A DNA stretch of 64,000 nucleotides from NCBI GenBank assembly GCA_900099715.1, contig FMTG01000003.1, positions 62,001-126,000 of the forward strand. The letters are read 5' to 3'. Positions 8,872-17,098 of the stretch are shown here, piece after piece. The position numbers were made by a program, and so were the translations under genes. Each line of letters starts with the position of its first letter. Position 1 is the first letter of the stretch. Under the pieces are notes generated by a model. That model did not search any database and was not told the origin of the DNA. It was given only the letters and a program-made list of their open reading frames with translations. This stretch comes from Ruminococcaceae bacterium YRB3002 (GTDB taxonomy: Bacteria; Bacillota; Clostridia; Saccharofermentanales; Saccharofermentanaceae).

Positions 8872-9456
8872 TCAGAAAACCCCGGTAACGAATATCTCGA
8901 TGCCGATGCCGATCAGGATGATGCCGCCGAGTATGGATGCCTTGCCTGCGAACTTTGTACCGAACCTGCGCCCGATAATCAGCCCGATAATACAAAGGAC
9001 AAGTGTCACAAGAGCGATAATAAGAGCGCATACAAGAGCCATGACAGTCTCATATTCGGCGATAGTAAAACCGACAGACAGTGCATCTATCGACGTTGCC
9101 ACTCCCTGAACCAGAAGCGCCGCTATTCCTACTCCCGGCCGCTCTTCTTCACCTGATTTGTTCCTGATACCCTCTATCAGCATTTTCGCGCCGATAAAAA
9201 GGAGCAAGGCCAGAGCTATCCAAGGTATCAGCTTCTCAAAAGCCCTGAAATACTGCACCACAGTATGAACACAGACCCATCCGAGCATGGGCATGATACC
9301 CTGAAAAATACCGAAGACACCCGCTATTCCGCACATCTTGCGAAGCCTCATCCGTGGTTCGTTCAGGCCGTTTGCAAGAGATACCGAGAACGCATCCATG
9401 GCAAGACCCGCTCCCAGAAAAATGCTGTTAATGAAGAATACCGGGCTCCACTCCAT
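8872..9456 (-). CDS. mntP: MntP-like manganese efflux pump
   Basis: A 194-residue protein with six predicted membrane helices, of the MntP/YtaF family that exports Mn2+. Two inverted halves each carry the family's acidic motif: AMDAFSVSLANG at about residue 20 and TSIDALSVGF at about residue 116. A Glu-rich loop, KSGEEERPG, links them. It starts 5 bases past an ABC permease gene and is probably the last gene of that export operon. There is no room for a manganese riboswitch in front of it, so its expression would follow the ABC genes. The link between metal export and the MacAB-like system is unexplained. Confidence 0.88.
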   Translation of the reverse strand: MEWSPVFFINSIFLGAGLAMDAFSVSLANGLNEPRMRLRKMCGIAGVFGIFQGIMPMLGWVCVHTVVQYFRAFEKLIPWIALALLLFIGAKMLIEGIRNKSGEEERPGVGIAALLVQGVATSIDALSVGFTIAEYETVMALVCALIIALVTLVLCIIGLIIGRRFGTKFAGKASILGGIILIGIGIEIFVTGVF

Positions 9457-9461
9457 ACAGG

Positions 9462-10655
9462 TCAGCTGAACCTCAACGCATCGATAGGCTTCATCTTCGC
9501 CGCCTTATGAGCCGGATAAATACCGAACAGGATACCAACGCCGCTGCTGAACAGCACAGATAGCAGAATTACCGGAATGGACAGACCGAAGCTCACATTA
9601 GCCAGGATATTGATGATCTGGAGCGTTATCCACGACAGTACGATTCCCAGAAGACATCCTACAATGCTCAAAGTCATTGCCTCTATGAGGAACTGAAGCC
9701 TTATAACGCCCGGCTGGGCACCGATTGCCTTACGGATTCCGATCTCCCTGGTCCTCTCGGTTACAGACACCAGCATGATGTTCATAATACCTATACCGCC
9801 GACCAGGAGCGATATCGCAGCAATACCGCCGAGGAGCAGAGACAGCGTCCCGGTTACTTTATCCATAGCCTCCGAGATCTCAGACTGGCTGAAGATATAG
9901 AACATATCCTCATCCCCGTACTTATCCATCATATAATCATTGATCTCGTCCTTGGCCGCACCCGTGTTGCCATCGACTGCAGATGCGTAGAAAGAATCCA
10001 CAGACAGTTTGATGCCTGAAGCGAGTCTGATAAGCGACGTGTATGGAATATAAACCGTGTACATTCCGCCGCCGTTCAGGAGCATGGACATCATCGACAT
10101 CTGCTGGTTTCCGCTGTCAACTACCCCGATGACCCTGTAGGCACGTCCGTTGAGCTTCAGCGTCTCACCTATACAATTATCCCTTCCAAAGAAAGTAATC
10201 GCCGCATCATGGTTAAGCACCACTACATTTGTGTGATTCTCGCAGTCAGGCTTCATCAGGAAACGCCCGTATTTCATCTTATATCCCTGGATCTCAGCAT
10301 ATGCGGGTGTCGTTCCGTACACCATAACATTCTCAGTCTTGAGCTTTGTCTTAGCATCTATGGATCCCTGTGCAGCAGGTGCAGTTGCAGCCACATTCGG
10401 AAGCTTATCGGCCAGCGACTCCACCTCTTTGATGGACAGTCTGTTATTGGCGCCCCAGTCCAGCATGGTGACACTGATCATATCCGAACCGATGTCACTT
10501 ATTGACTCCGTAATGGTATTGGTCGCACCTGAGACCAGTGAGACTAATACGACCAGCGCGAAAACACCGATGATAATACCGAGCATAGTAAGGAAGGATC
10601 TTAACTTATTTGTCTTGATGGACTTCAACGCCATCTTGATCGACTGAAGTATCAT
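9462..10655 (-). CDS. MacB-like ABC transporter permease (FtsX fold)
   Basis: A 397-residue permease of the type VII (FtsX/MacB) class. Helix 1 is at about residues 18-45 (KTNKLRSFLTMLGIIIGVFA), followed by a large extracytoplasmic MacB_PCD domain. Three C-terminal helices include the conserved coupling segment VTERTREIGIRKAIGA at about residue 300. It pairs with the ATPase directly upstream (ATGA overlap) and the adaptor at 11434. Together they form a tripartite-like exporter or mechanotransmission system of the kind used for peptides, macrolides or lipoproteins. The substrate cannot be read from the sequence. Confidence 0.93.
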   Translation of the reverse strand: MILQSIKMALKSIKTNKLRSFLTMLGIIIGVFALVVLVSLVSGATNTITESISDIGSDMISVTMLDWGANNRLSIKEVESLADKLPNVAATAPAAQGSIDAKTKLKTENVMVYGTTPAYAEIQGYKMKYGRFLMKPDCENHTNVVVLNHDAAITFFGRDNCIGETLKLNGRAYRVIGVVDSGNQQMSMMSMLLNGGGMYTVYIPYTSLIRLASGIKLSVDSFYASAVDGNTGAAKDEINDYMMDKYGDEDMFYIFSQSEISEAMDKVTGTLSLLLGGIAAISLLVGGIGIMNIMLVSVTERTREIGIRKAIGAQPGVIRLQFLIEAMTLSIVGCLLGIVLSWITLQIINILANVSFGLSIPVILLSVLFSSGVGILFGIYPAHKAAKMKPIDALRFS

Positions 10656-11425
10656 GCAGAAGGATCCTCCTTTCTGGACTGGCGTGTCTCTTCAGAAGGT
10701 GTTTCCTCAGCCGATGCAGAGACCGGAACATCTGTCTCTTCCTTCCCGACAGTCTCATCGTAGACCTTGCCATCCATTATCTTGATGCTCCTGTCGGCCT
10801 GCTCAGCAACATGTTCATCATGTGTGATCAGGACTATGGTGTTGCCCTGCTCATGAAGATGGTGAAATATCTGCATGATCTGGCGTCCAGTCGCCTGGTC
10901 CAGGTTACCGGTAGGCTCATCAGCCAGGAATATCGAAGGCTTTGATGCCATCGCCCTCGCAATTGCCACTCTCTGCTGCTGACCGCCGCTCATCTGGTTT
11001 GGAGTATGCTTGCGCCTGGGATACAGGTCAACCATCTCCAGAGCCTCCTTGACACGGGCCTTGCGCTCGTTCATCGAGAGGCCCTGATAGATCAGCGGGA
11101 GTTCCACATTCTCCTCAGCGGTCATAGTTGATATCAGATTGAAGTTCTGGAAGATAAACCCTATCTTCCTGCTTCTTATCATAGCCAGGGATTTCTCGGA
11201 ATATCTCTTGATAGACATGCCGTCGAGAAAGTATTCTCCCTCATCAGCTGTATCAAGGCATCCCACGATGTTCATCAGGGTTGACTTTCCGGAACCGGAA
11301 GGACCGATGATGCTGACAAACTCGCCCTGTCTGATATGAATACTCGCATGATCCAAAGCCTTTACCACCTCATCACCCATGTGGTAGATCTTTGATACGT
11401 TATTGAATACTATCACTTGCTCCAC
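10652..11425 (-). CDS. ABC transporter ATP-binding protein (LolD/MacB type)
   Basis: A 257-residue nucleotide-binding subunit for the permease that follows. Walker A GPSGSGKST is at about residue 41, the Q-loop FQNFNLI at about 92, the ABC signature MSGGQQQRVAIARAM at about 144, Walker B FLADEPTGNLD at about 166 and the switch His ITHDEH at about 200. The last 35 residues are an acidic/polar tail (ASAEETPSEETRQSRKED) beyond the usual end of the family. The gene overlaps the permease by 4 bases and follows the adaptor gene by 8 bases. Confidence 0.95.
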   Translation of the reverse strand: MEQVIVFNNVSKIYHMGDEVVKALDHASIHIRQGEFVSIIGPSGSGKSTLMNIVGCLDTADEGEYFLDGMSIKRYSEKSLAMIRSRKIGFIFQNFNLISTMTAEENVELPLIYQGLSMNERKARVKEALEMVDLYPRRKHTPNQMSGGQQQRVAIARAMASKPSIFLADEPTGNLDQATGRQIMQIFHHLHEQGNTIVLITHDEHVAEQADRSIKIMDGKVYDETVGKEETDVPVSASAEETPSEETRQSRKEDPSA

Positions 11426-11433
11426 CCCGGCCG

Positions 11434-13215
11434 TCAGGCTTCATCAACGGCTGCCATATACTGCATAAACGGATTTGCCTCAGGGTCAATGTAGTAGACT
11501 GTATCCCCCTCCGACAGACCGGACTTGATCTCAACGAATTCAGCATCAGAGATACCTGTCTCGACTATCTGCTCATCCATCAGGTTACCTGCCTCATCAT
11601 ATGCCCTGTATACAAACATGTCATCACCTGTCTGCTGCAGTGCATTCAGGGGCAGGAGCAGCACATCTTCCGCAGTGTAGATAACGATGGAAGCAGAAGC
11701 ACTCATTCCTACTCTCATTGCTTCATCCATAGGGATCGTGATCTCAACACTGAACTTGGCTGTGCCTGAAGAAGTATTGCCGATCTTGGGCACCTTCGAT
11801 ATCGTTCCTTCGAACTGTTGATCTTCAAGTGCATCAAGAGTGATCGTTGCTTTCTGTCCTTCACTGATGCTGAGAATGTCCAGCTCGTCAACCTGAATGG
11901 AGATTTTGACGTTATCCATTCGCGCGATGGTGAATGCGACAGTATCAGTTGCCGCTGATGTTCTGGATGATCCGCCCGTATATCCGGAAAGAACGTCACC
12001 ATAGTCTATTCCGGAAGCACCGGAATAGAGTGAACTGAGATCAAATCCGCCCATACCGCTCAGCGCATTGCCATATGAGGATGCTGCCTGCAGTGCCATC
12101 AGCTGCTCAAGATATTTCTCAAGGTCAAAGTCATCCGGGAAAAGTGATTCAGGATCCACGGGATCTGTGGGGCCTGCAGGTTCCGTAGGATCGGCAGGAT
12201 CTGTGGGATCTGCGGGATCGGTAGGATCGGCAGGACCATCTTCCGGTTCTGTCGCAGGGAAAGCAGCCATAATGATGAGCTTGCCGTCCTCTATCATCGT
12301 CTGGACATCTTCGGCGCCGCTTATCTCAGGTATGCTGGCATCAGTGAAGCAGAATCCTTCTTTAGGTGTCAGAACGATAATTGCAGCATATGCTGTAGAG
12401 GGTTCGAATTCAGATATCTCATTGCCCTCACCGTCAGTCCAGTTGATCTCTCCCGTGTACTGATCTGTCTCTGCGATCTCTGACTGGGGAACCTCACCCT
12501 TAACAGGTACTGTAACGCTCAGGTCATCAAACTCCATGATAACTGTATCTTCGGGATCGCTGATATCACTCTCGGCCTTTACAGGCTCATTATTTCTCGA
12601 TTCTTCAGCAGCATCATAATCGGACGACAGATACTGCGCTATATCGATATTGCTCAGATCGATACCGCTTGACTCTGTCTGCTGGCTCTGTGTCTGACTG
12701 TATATAACGCCGTCTTCTGTAGCGATGACGACAGGATTCTCGTAATAGAGCATCATAAGAGCCAGTCTTGTCTCGAGAGTGGCCTGTCTAGCCTGAAGCT
12801 CCTCGACCTCAAACGTGGTGAGTTTATTCTTCTTGCTGTCCTTGATCTGCTGCTTTACATCGTCAAGTTCCTTCTGGATGCTTACGATAGCACTGGTAAC
12901 AGAATTCTTGTCGATCGTTGCCAGGGCATCACCCTTCTTGACTGAATCACCTTCTTCAACGAGCCTCTCGCTGATCGTGATCTCGGAAGGAACCTTGATA
13001 TCGATCTTATCTGCCACCATAAGCATGCCTGATCCGTCAACAGACCTTGAGATGCTCCCTCTCTCAACAGTTGCAGACATCGGCAGCGTCATATTCTTGG
13101 CAATGTTCTGCATGTACTTTGACAGAAGGAAAATACCGCCTGCGCCAAGTGCAACGACAACTACTATTATGATTATCGCTATCTTGACACCTGATTTTTT
13201 CTTACCGTTTCCCAT
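11434..13215 (-). CDS. HlyD/MacA-like efflux adaptor with a large surface-type insertion
   Basis: The likely start is the ATG at 13215 (593 residues). An upstream extension would run through the promoter and a terminator hairpin. Residues 1-40 give a single membrane anchor (GVKIAIIIIVVVVALGAGG). The lipoyl half-motif (VEEGDSVKKGDALATID) is followed by a coiled coil (KELDDVKQQIKDSKKN to ALMMLYYENP). The beta-barrel part lies near the C-terminus (VDELDILSISEGQKATITLD, VGMSASASIVIYT). Between coiled coil and barrel are about 230 extra residues: an Ig-like segment (AYAAIIVLTPKEGFCF), a DPTDPADPTDPADPTEP run and Gly/Ser-rich linkers. It links the ABC pair at 9462-11425 to the cell surface; the role of the insert is unknown. 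Confidence 0.85.
   Translation of the reverse strand: MGNGKKKSGVKIAIIIIVVVVALGAGGIFLLSKYMQNIAKNMTLPMSATVERGSISRSVDGSGMLMVADKIDIKVPSEITISERLVEEGDSVKKGDALATIDKNSVTSAIVSIQKELDDVKQQIKDSKKNKLTTFEVEELQARQATLETRLALMMLYYENPVVIATEDGVIYSQTQSQQTESSGIDLSNIDIAQYLSSDYDAAEESRNNEPVKAESDISDPEDTVIMEFDDLSVTVPVKGEVPQSEIAETDQYTGEINWTDGEGNEISEFEPSTAYAAIIVLTPKEGFCFTDASIPEISGAEDVQTMIEDGKLIIMAAFPATEPEDGPADPTDPADPTDPADPTEPAGPTDPVDPESLFPDDFDLEKYLEQLMALQAASSYGNALSGMGGFDLSSLYSGASGIDYGDVLSGYTGGSSRTSAATDTVAFTIARMDNVKISIQVDELDILSISEGQKATITLDALEDQQFEGTISKVPKIGNTSSGTAKFSVEITIPMDEAMRVGMSASASIVIYTAEDVLLLPLNALQQTGDDMFVYRAYDEAGNLMDEQIVETGISDAEFVEIKSGLSEGDTVYYIDPEANPFMQYMAAVDEA
12155..12237 (-). repeat. Short tandem repeats encoding a Pro-Thr-Asp spacer
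   Basis: Degenerate repeats of about 9 to 12 bases with a GGATC(T/G)G core encode PADPTDPADPTDPADP-type residues in the adaptor insert. This is low-complexity coding DNA that may vary in length between strains. Confidence 0.7.
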
Positions 13216-13254
13216 TATTCCAAACCCCATTTCTATTGTTATAAAAACGAATGA

Positions 13255-13283
13255 ATTATATAACAACAGCACTGTTTTGTCAC
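13255..13283 (-). promoter_or_regulatory. Promoter of the adaptor-ABC-mntP operon
   Basis: On the minus strand -35 GTGACA (13278-13283) and -10 TATAAT (13255-13260) are 17 bases apart. Transcription would start about 30 bases before the ATG at 13215, which argues against any start codon further upstream. Confidence 0.75.
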
Positions 13284-13311
13284 ACTCAAATGAGGCGAAA
13301 TTGGGGACTGT

Positions 13312-13356
13312 AATCAAAAGCTGAAAAGGTATCACTCACCTTTTCAGCTTTTGATT
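13312..13356 (-). terminator. Long hairpin terminator after the first repeat protein
   Basis: A perfect 19-bp stem (arms 13312-13330 and 13338-13356) with a 7-base loop lies 28 bases past the stop at 13384. The 3' arm on the minus strand ends in CTTTTGATTA, so the U-rich part is inside the stem. It separates the repeat-protein genes from the adaptor operon. Confidence 0.75.
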
Positions 13357-13383
13357 ATCGATCAGATGCTCCGTGCGGTCAGA

Positions 13384-14334
13384 TCAGGCCGCTGCAGGTC
13401 TCCCCGAGTACGGATTCTTACATGCGCCGCTTGCTGTGAAGTCATAAAGCTTTCCGCCGATTTCGTAATTGTCCACGCCGCTGACCATGGTGCAGTTATC
13501 CCTGAAGTAATACCACACTCCGTTACTCTTCAGCCACCGGTTTCTGTACAATTCTCCACCGGAAGATGCATAGAGCCACACATACTCGCCATCTCCGAGT
13601 TCATATCGATACCATCCAGTAACCATTGCACCACTGTTATCAAAGCAGTATACCTTCTCGCCTATATCCTGCCAGCCCCTGTACATAAAGCCGATCTCAT
13701 CATCGAAGTAATACCACTTGCCGCTTATCTTGTGCCAACCCTTGTATGCAATACCGTTGCTTCCGAAGTAAAACCAGTCACCATCGACCTGCTTCCACTT
13801 GTTCCTGATATACCTTCCGTTGGAATCAAAATAATACAGATCGCCCTTAGTATCCTTGGCGAGCTCGTTGCAGCACATATAAGCATACGTATCGAAGTAA
13901 TACCATACACCGCCTATCTTATTCCATCCGGTAACAGCCTTGCCGCTTCTGTCAACGAAGCTCCAGTCCCGCTGTACGATCTGTCCCTGTTCATTCCTGT
14001 AGATATCCTCGATCCACCTGTTTGTATTCATATGACCGGACTTATCGAAATGATACCAGTACTTCCTGTCAATACCATCTCCGGGGTTGTCATCGAGACT
14101 CCACCAGCTGTCACGCGCCATCTTCCCTTCCTCATCGAAAAAGTACCAGTAGCTTCCTATCTGCTTCCATGTATCTTTAAGATATTCCGTCTCCGATGTG
14201 TAGTAATACCATCCATCCTCATCGTTGCCTTCCCAGCCGGGCTTTGCAGCCATTACTGTTGAAGGCACAAAAGATGCTATCATTCCGACAGTCAGAGCAG
14301 CCGCCATGAACTTCTTAAAGCCCATATGATCCAC
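13384..14334 (-). CDS. Secreted cell-wall/glucan-binding repeat protein, copy 1
   Basis: A 316-residue exported protein. The signal peptide has the basic start KKFMAAALTVGMIASFVPS and ends at VMAAKPGW. The rest is about a dozen aromatic-rich units of roughly 20 residues (GWHKISGKWYYFDDE, GSYWYFFDEEGKM), typical of the choline/glucan-binding repeat superfamily. No hydrolase or other catalytic domain is present. It ends YDFTASGACKNPYSGR, a C-terminal cap shared with the next two genes. It probably sits on wall polymer or exopolysaccharide. It is preceded by a leader hairpin and GGAGGTGGATCAT, and has its own terminator on each side. Confidence 0.85.
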   Translation of the reverse strand: MDHMGFKKFMAAALTVGMIASFVPSTVMAAKPGWEGNDEDGWYYYTSETEYLKDTWKQIGSYWYFFDEEGKMARDSWWSLDDNPGDGIDRKYWYHFDKSGHMNTNRWIEDIYRNEQGQIVQRDWSFVDRSGKAVTGWNKIGGVWYYFDTYAYMCCNELAKDTKGDLYYFDSNGRYIRNKWKQVDGDWFYFGSNGIAYKGWHKISGKWYYFDDEIGFMYRGWQDIGEKVYCFDNSGAMVTGWYRYELGDGEYVWLYASSGGELYRNRWLKSNGVWYYFRDNCTMVSGVDNYEIGGKLYDFTASGACKNPYSGRPAAA

Positions 14335-14357
14335 CTCCAGAATATATTAAGATAGTT

Positions 14358-14400
14358 ACATTTTATCAAATATCCGTCATCACGGAACTTGATAAAATGT
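14358..14400 (-). promoter_or_regulatory. Inverted repeat in the leader of repeat protein copy 1
   Basis: Perfect 12-bp arms, ACATTTTATCAA (14358-14369) and TTGATAAAATGT (14389-14400), enclose a second small dyad CCGT/ACGG. The TTGATAAAATGT half, the following TTACTATCTTA-like stretch and the GGAGGTGGATCATATG start region recur upstream of copy 3 (about 16423-16460). They are therefore a duplicated expression element. Whether it acts as promoter, operator or RNA leader is unclear. Confidence 0.6.
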
Positions 14401-14409
14401 AAATTAAAA

Positions 14410-14436
14410 TGGGTGGCTTCTTGTCGAAGCCACCCA
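14410..14436 (-). terminator. Intrinsic terminator after repeat protein copy 2
   Basis: An 11-bp perfect stem (TGGGTGGCTTC / GAAGCCACCCA) with a 5-base loop is followed on the minus strand by TTTTAATTT. Confidence 0.93.
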
Positions 14437-14464
14437 CTATGAGACTTAATATCAGTCTTCAGTA

Positions 14465-15415
14465 TCAGACTGCTTCAACCTTTCTGCCGCTGGGATTCGT
14501 GCACTTGCCGCTTGCGTCGAAGTCATACTCATAACCGTTGATCACGATGGTAGTATTGGACACCATCTCCTTGCTCTCATCGAAATAATACCAGATACCA
14601 CTGCTCTTCAGCCACTGGTTCTGATAAAGTGCACCGTCAGAACCTGCATAATACCAGTAATTCGTATGACCAAGCGTTGCGTATTTGATCCAGCCCGTAA
14701 GCATATCTCCGCCGCTGGCAAGGTAGTAATACTTACCACCTATCTCGCATATTCCGCTCCACATGAAGCCTTCTTCCGGATCGAAGTAATACCACTTTTT
14801 GCTGACCTTCTTCCAGCCTGTGCTCGCCAGACCGTCAGAACCGAAGTAATACCATTCGATTTCTCCATAGCTGTTGTACCACTTAAACCAGCAGTTCCTT
14901 CTGTATTTACCGTTCCCGTCGAAATTATAGTATGACTGACCTTTCTGGTCCCAATGCCAGCCATAGAACATCATTGCATCATATTCGGAGAAAAAGTACC
15001 ATACCCCGCTGACCTTCTTCCAGCCGGTATAAGCAGCTCCGTCACTTCCTACATAGCGCCATTCTCTCTTGTTCTGGTATTCCTTATCATCGGGACTGTC
15101 GTCTTGCCATTGGAGAGATCCGCAGTCGATCCACTTGTTCTTCTCCATATGACCATTCTTGTCAAAATGGTAGAACTTGTCATCGATATAATACCAGCCG
15201 TCTTCATACATTATTCCTTCATTGCCGAAGTAATACCAGTATCCGCCGATCTGCTTCCAGTCTGACTTTACGAACTCAGTCTCCGAAGTATAGTAATACC
15301 AACCGTCGTCATCGTTGCCGTCCCATCCCGGCTTTGCAGCCATAACGGACGCAGGAATAAATGACATTACCATTCCGACTGTCATAGCAGCGGCTGCGAT
15401 CTTCTTAATACTCAT
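14465..15415 (-). CDS. Secreted cell-wall/glucan-binding repeat protein, copy 2
   Basis: 316 residues, paralogous to the genes on both sides. Signal peptide SIKKIAAAAMTVGMVMSFIP cuts near VMAA, followed by KPGWDGNDDDGWYYYTS and then repeats such as GWKKVSGVWYFFSEY and GWKKVSKKWYYFDPEEGF. The C-terminal cap is YDFDASGKCTNPSGRK. No enzymatic domain is visible. It begins 35 bases after copy 3 with AAAAGGAGGTAAATCAG in front of the ATG and is probably co-transcribed with it. Relative to copy 3 it has close repeat-by-repeat correspondence, so the three genes arose by tandem duplication. Confidence 0.85.
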   Translation of the reverse strand: MSIKKIAAAAMTVGMVMSFIPASVMAAKPGWDGNDDDGWYYYTSETEFVKSDWKQIGGYWYYFGNEGIMYEDGWYYIDDKFYHFDKNGHMEKNKWIDCGSLQWQDDSPDDKEYQNKREWRYVGSDGAAYTGWKKVSGVWYFFSEYDAMMFYGWHWDQKGQSYYNFDGNGKYRRNCWFKWYNSYGEIEWYYFGSDGLASTGWKKVSKKWYYFDPEEGFMWSGICEIGGKYYYLASGGDMLTGWIKYATLGHTNYWYYAGSDGALYQNQWLKSSGIWYYFDESKEMVSNTTIVINGYEYDFDASGKCTNPSGRKVEAV

Positions 15416-15450
15416 CTGATTTACCTCCTTTTATATTCAAGTTATGATGA

Positions 15451-16422
15451 TCACGTAATCTTTCTTCCGATCGGGTTCGTGCACTTGCCGCTTGCATCGA
15501 AGTCATAAAGAAGTCCGTTGATCTCCAATGTAGTACTGGATGCCATAAGCTTAGTGTCATCGAAGAAATACCAGATACCGTTGCTCTTCAGCCACTGGTT
15601 CTGATAAAGAGCACCGTCAGAACCTGCATAGTACCACTGCTTCGTGTTGCCAAGCGTCGTGTATCCGATCCAGCCTGTACGCATCTCGCCGCTGCTGGCA
15701 AGGTAGTAATACTTGCCGCCTATCTCGCGTATTCCGGTCCACATGTTGGCTTCTCCGGGTTCAAAGTAATACCACTTCTTATTGATCTTGTTCCATCCGG
15801 TACATGCCAGACCATCAGATCCGAAGTAATACCAGTCACCCTCCCATTTATACCAGGTGTTCTTTCTGTATTTTCCGTTACCGTCAAAGTTATAATAAGC
15901 CTTCAGGTTTTTATCCCAATGCCAGCAATAGTACATCAGACCAAGCTCTTCTTCATAATACTCGTCCTCTTCGAAATAATACCAGGCTCCCTTAATCTTC
16001 TTCCACCCGGTAAAAGCGGCTCCGTCACTTCCGACATAGCGCCATAATCTTTTGCCTTTATACTCACCGACCCAATCCGAATCCACGTATTCTACATCTT
16101 CAATCCAGTCAAAGGCACCGCAGTCGATCCACTTGTTCTTATCCATGGCACCGCTCTTGCCAAAGTGATACAGCTTGCCGTCCAGCTTCTCCCATGTATC
16201 CTCCAGCATGAATCCGTCACCGTCGAAGTAATACCAGCTGCCGCCTATGTATCTCCAGTCGTTGACAACATATTCGTCAGCAGAGATATAGTAGCGCCAG
16301 TCATTTTCCTCAGTCTTGTCCCAACCGGGTTTAGCGGCCATTACAGATGCGGGAATGAATGACATCATCATCCCGACTGTCATAGTTGCTGCAATGATCT
16401 TCTTAAAGCCCATATGATCCAC
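15451..16422 (-). CDS. Secreted cell-wall/glucan-binding repeat protein, copy 3
   Basis: 323 residues, first gene of the paralogous trio. It has signal peptide GFKKIIAATMTVGMMMSFIP, then KPGWDKTEENDWRYYISADE. Repeats of the form GGSWYYFDGDGFMLED and GWNKINKKWYYFEPGEAN run to the C-terminal cap YDFDASGKCTNPIGRK. The upstream block with TTGATAAAATGT and GGAGGTGGATCAT is nearly the same as that of copy 1, whereas copy 2 has a different leader. The function is likely surface binding; attachment to choline or glucan is family knowledge and not shown here. Confidence 0.85.
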   Translation of the reverse strand: MDHMGFKKIIAATMTVGMMMSFIPASVMAAKPGWDKTEENDWRYYISADEYVVNDWRYIGGSWYYFDGDGFMLEDTWEKLDGKLYHFGKSGAMDKNKWIDCGAFDWIEDVEYVDSDWVGEYKGKRLWRYVGSDGAAFTGWKKIKGAWYYFEEDEYYEEELGLMYYCWHWDKNLKAYYNFDGNGKYRKNTWYKWEGDWYYFGSDGLACTGWNKINKKWYYFEPGEANMWTGIREIGGKYYYLASSGEMRTGWIGYTTLGNTKQWYYAGSDGALYQNQWLKSNGIWYFFDDTKLMASSTTLEINGLLYDFDASGKCTNPIGRKIT

Positions 16423-16505
16423 CTCCTGAATTTAGTAAGATAGTAACATTTTATCAAAATTCAGTCTCAAAAGATACACAAAAGATACCATGAACATATA
16501 TAAAA

Positions 16506-16532
16506 ACTGCCCCGCTGTGAAGACGGGGCAGT
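16506..16532 (-). terminator. Intrinsic terminator of the 2-oxoacid oxidoreductase operon
   Basis: ACTGCCCCG / CGGGGCAGT forms a perfect 9-bp stem with a 9-base loop, followed on the minus strand by TTTTTATA. Confidence 0.93.
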
Positions 16533-16561
16533 CTGGTTCATTTTCGATATGTTGAGGTGGC

Positions 16562-17098
16562 TTACACTGCTGCAGCACCCTTATCGAATGCGGCAAGGTT
16601 GCCCGGGATCATCTTGTGACGTCTCTCGGGAAGAACCTCATAGAGTGACTTCTCGAAGGACTCCCTTGAGAAGCAGCCTGTAGCCTTAGAAAGACATCCG
16701 AGCATCGAGATAGGACCGTACGCCATGGCACCGAACTCGTCAGCGATTCCTGAAGCATCAAGCTCGATAACATTGATATCTGTCCTTGTTGCCTTGATCT
16801 TGATCATGCCTGTATCAACGATGAGATATCCGCCAGGCTTGATGGAAGCCTCGAACTTCTCCATAGATGGCTGATTGCAGCAGATAACCACATCAGCGTC
16901 ATTAACAACAGGAGATCCGATAGGCTCGTCGGAGATAACTACAGAGCAGTTAGCAGTACCGCCACGCATCTCAGGTCCGTATGAAGGGAACCAGGACACT
17001 TCCTTGCCCTCATAGAGAGCTGCCTCTGCTGCGAACTTACCGGCTGAGAGAATACCCTGGCCGCCGAAGCCAGCAAGAATAATGGAAAAATCTATCAT
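16562..17098 (-). CDS. 2-oxoacid:ferredoxin oxidoreductase, gamma subunit
   Basis: A 178-residue subunit of a four-part enzyme that oxidatively decarboxylates a 2-oxoacid to its acyl-CoA and reduces ferredoxin. The family start LAGFGGQGILSAGK is at about residue 8. The conserved SYGPEMRGGTANCSVVIS at about residue 39 and DVVICCNQPSMEKF follow. It overlaps the beta-subunit gene by 4 bases and is last in the operon. The set delta-alpha-beta-gamma matches clostridial Vor/Kor-type enzymes; whether branched-chain 2-oxoacids or 2-oxoglutarate are the true substrate cannot be decided here. Confidence 0.92.
   Translation of the reverse strand: MIDFSIILAGFGGQGILSAGKFAAEAALYEGKEVSWFPSYGPEMRGGTANCSVVISDEPIGSPVVNDADVVICCNQPSMEKFEASIKPGGYLIVDTGMIKIKATRTDINVIELDASGIADEFGAMAYGPISMLGCLSKATGCFSRESFEKSLYEVLPERRHKMIPGNLAAFDKGAAAV

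Noticed and set aside
8742-9461. Manganese (yybP-ykoY) riboswitch for mntP
   Set aside because: Only 5 bases separate mntP from the permease gene, so there is no leader to hold one.
13216-13335. Longer N-terminus for the efflux adaptor
   Set aside because: The extra 40 residues would be encoded across the promoter and the terminator hairpin of the upstream gene.
13351-14262. 303-codon plus-strand frame opposite repeat protein copy 1
   Set aside because: The repetitive antisense pattern mirrors the aromatic repeats on the other strand; it has no signal peptide or known domain.
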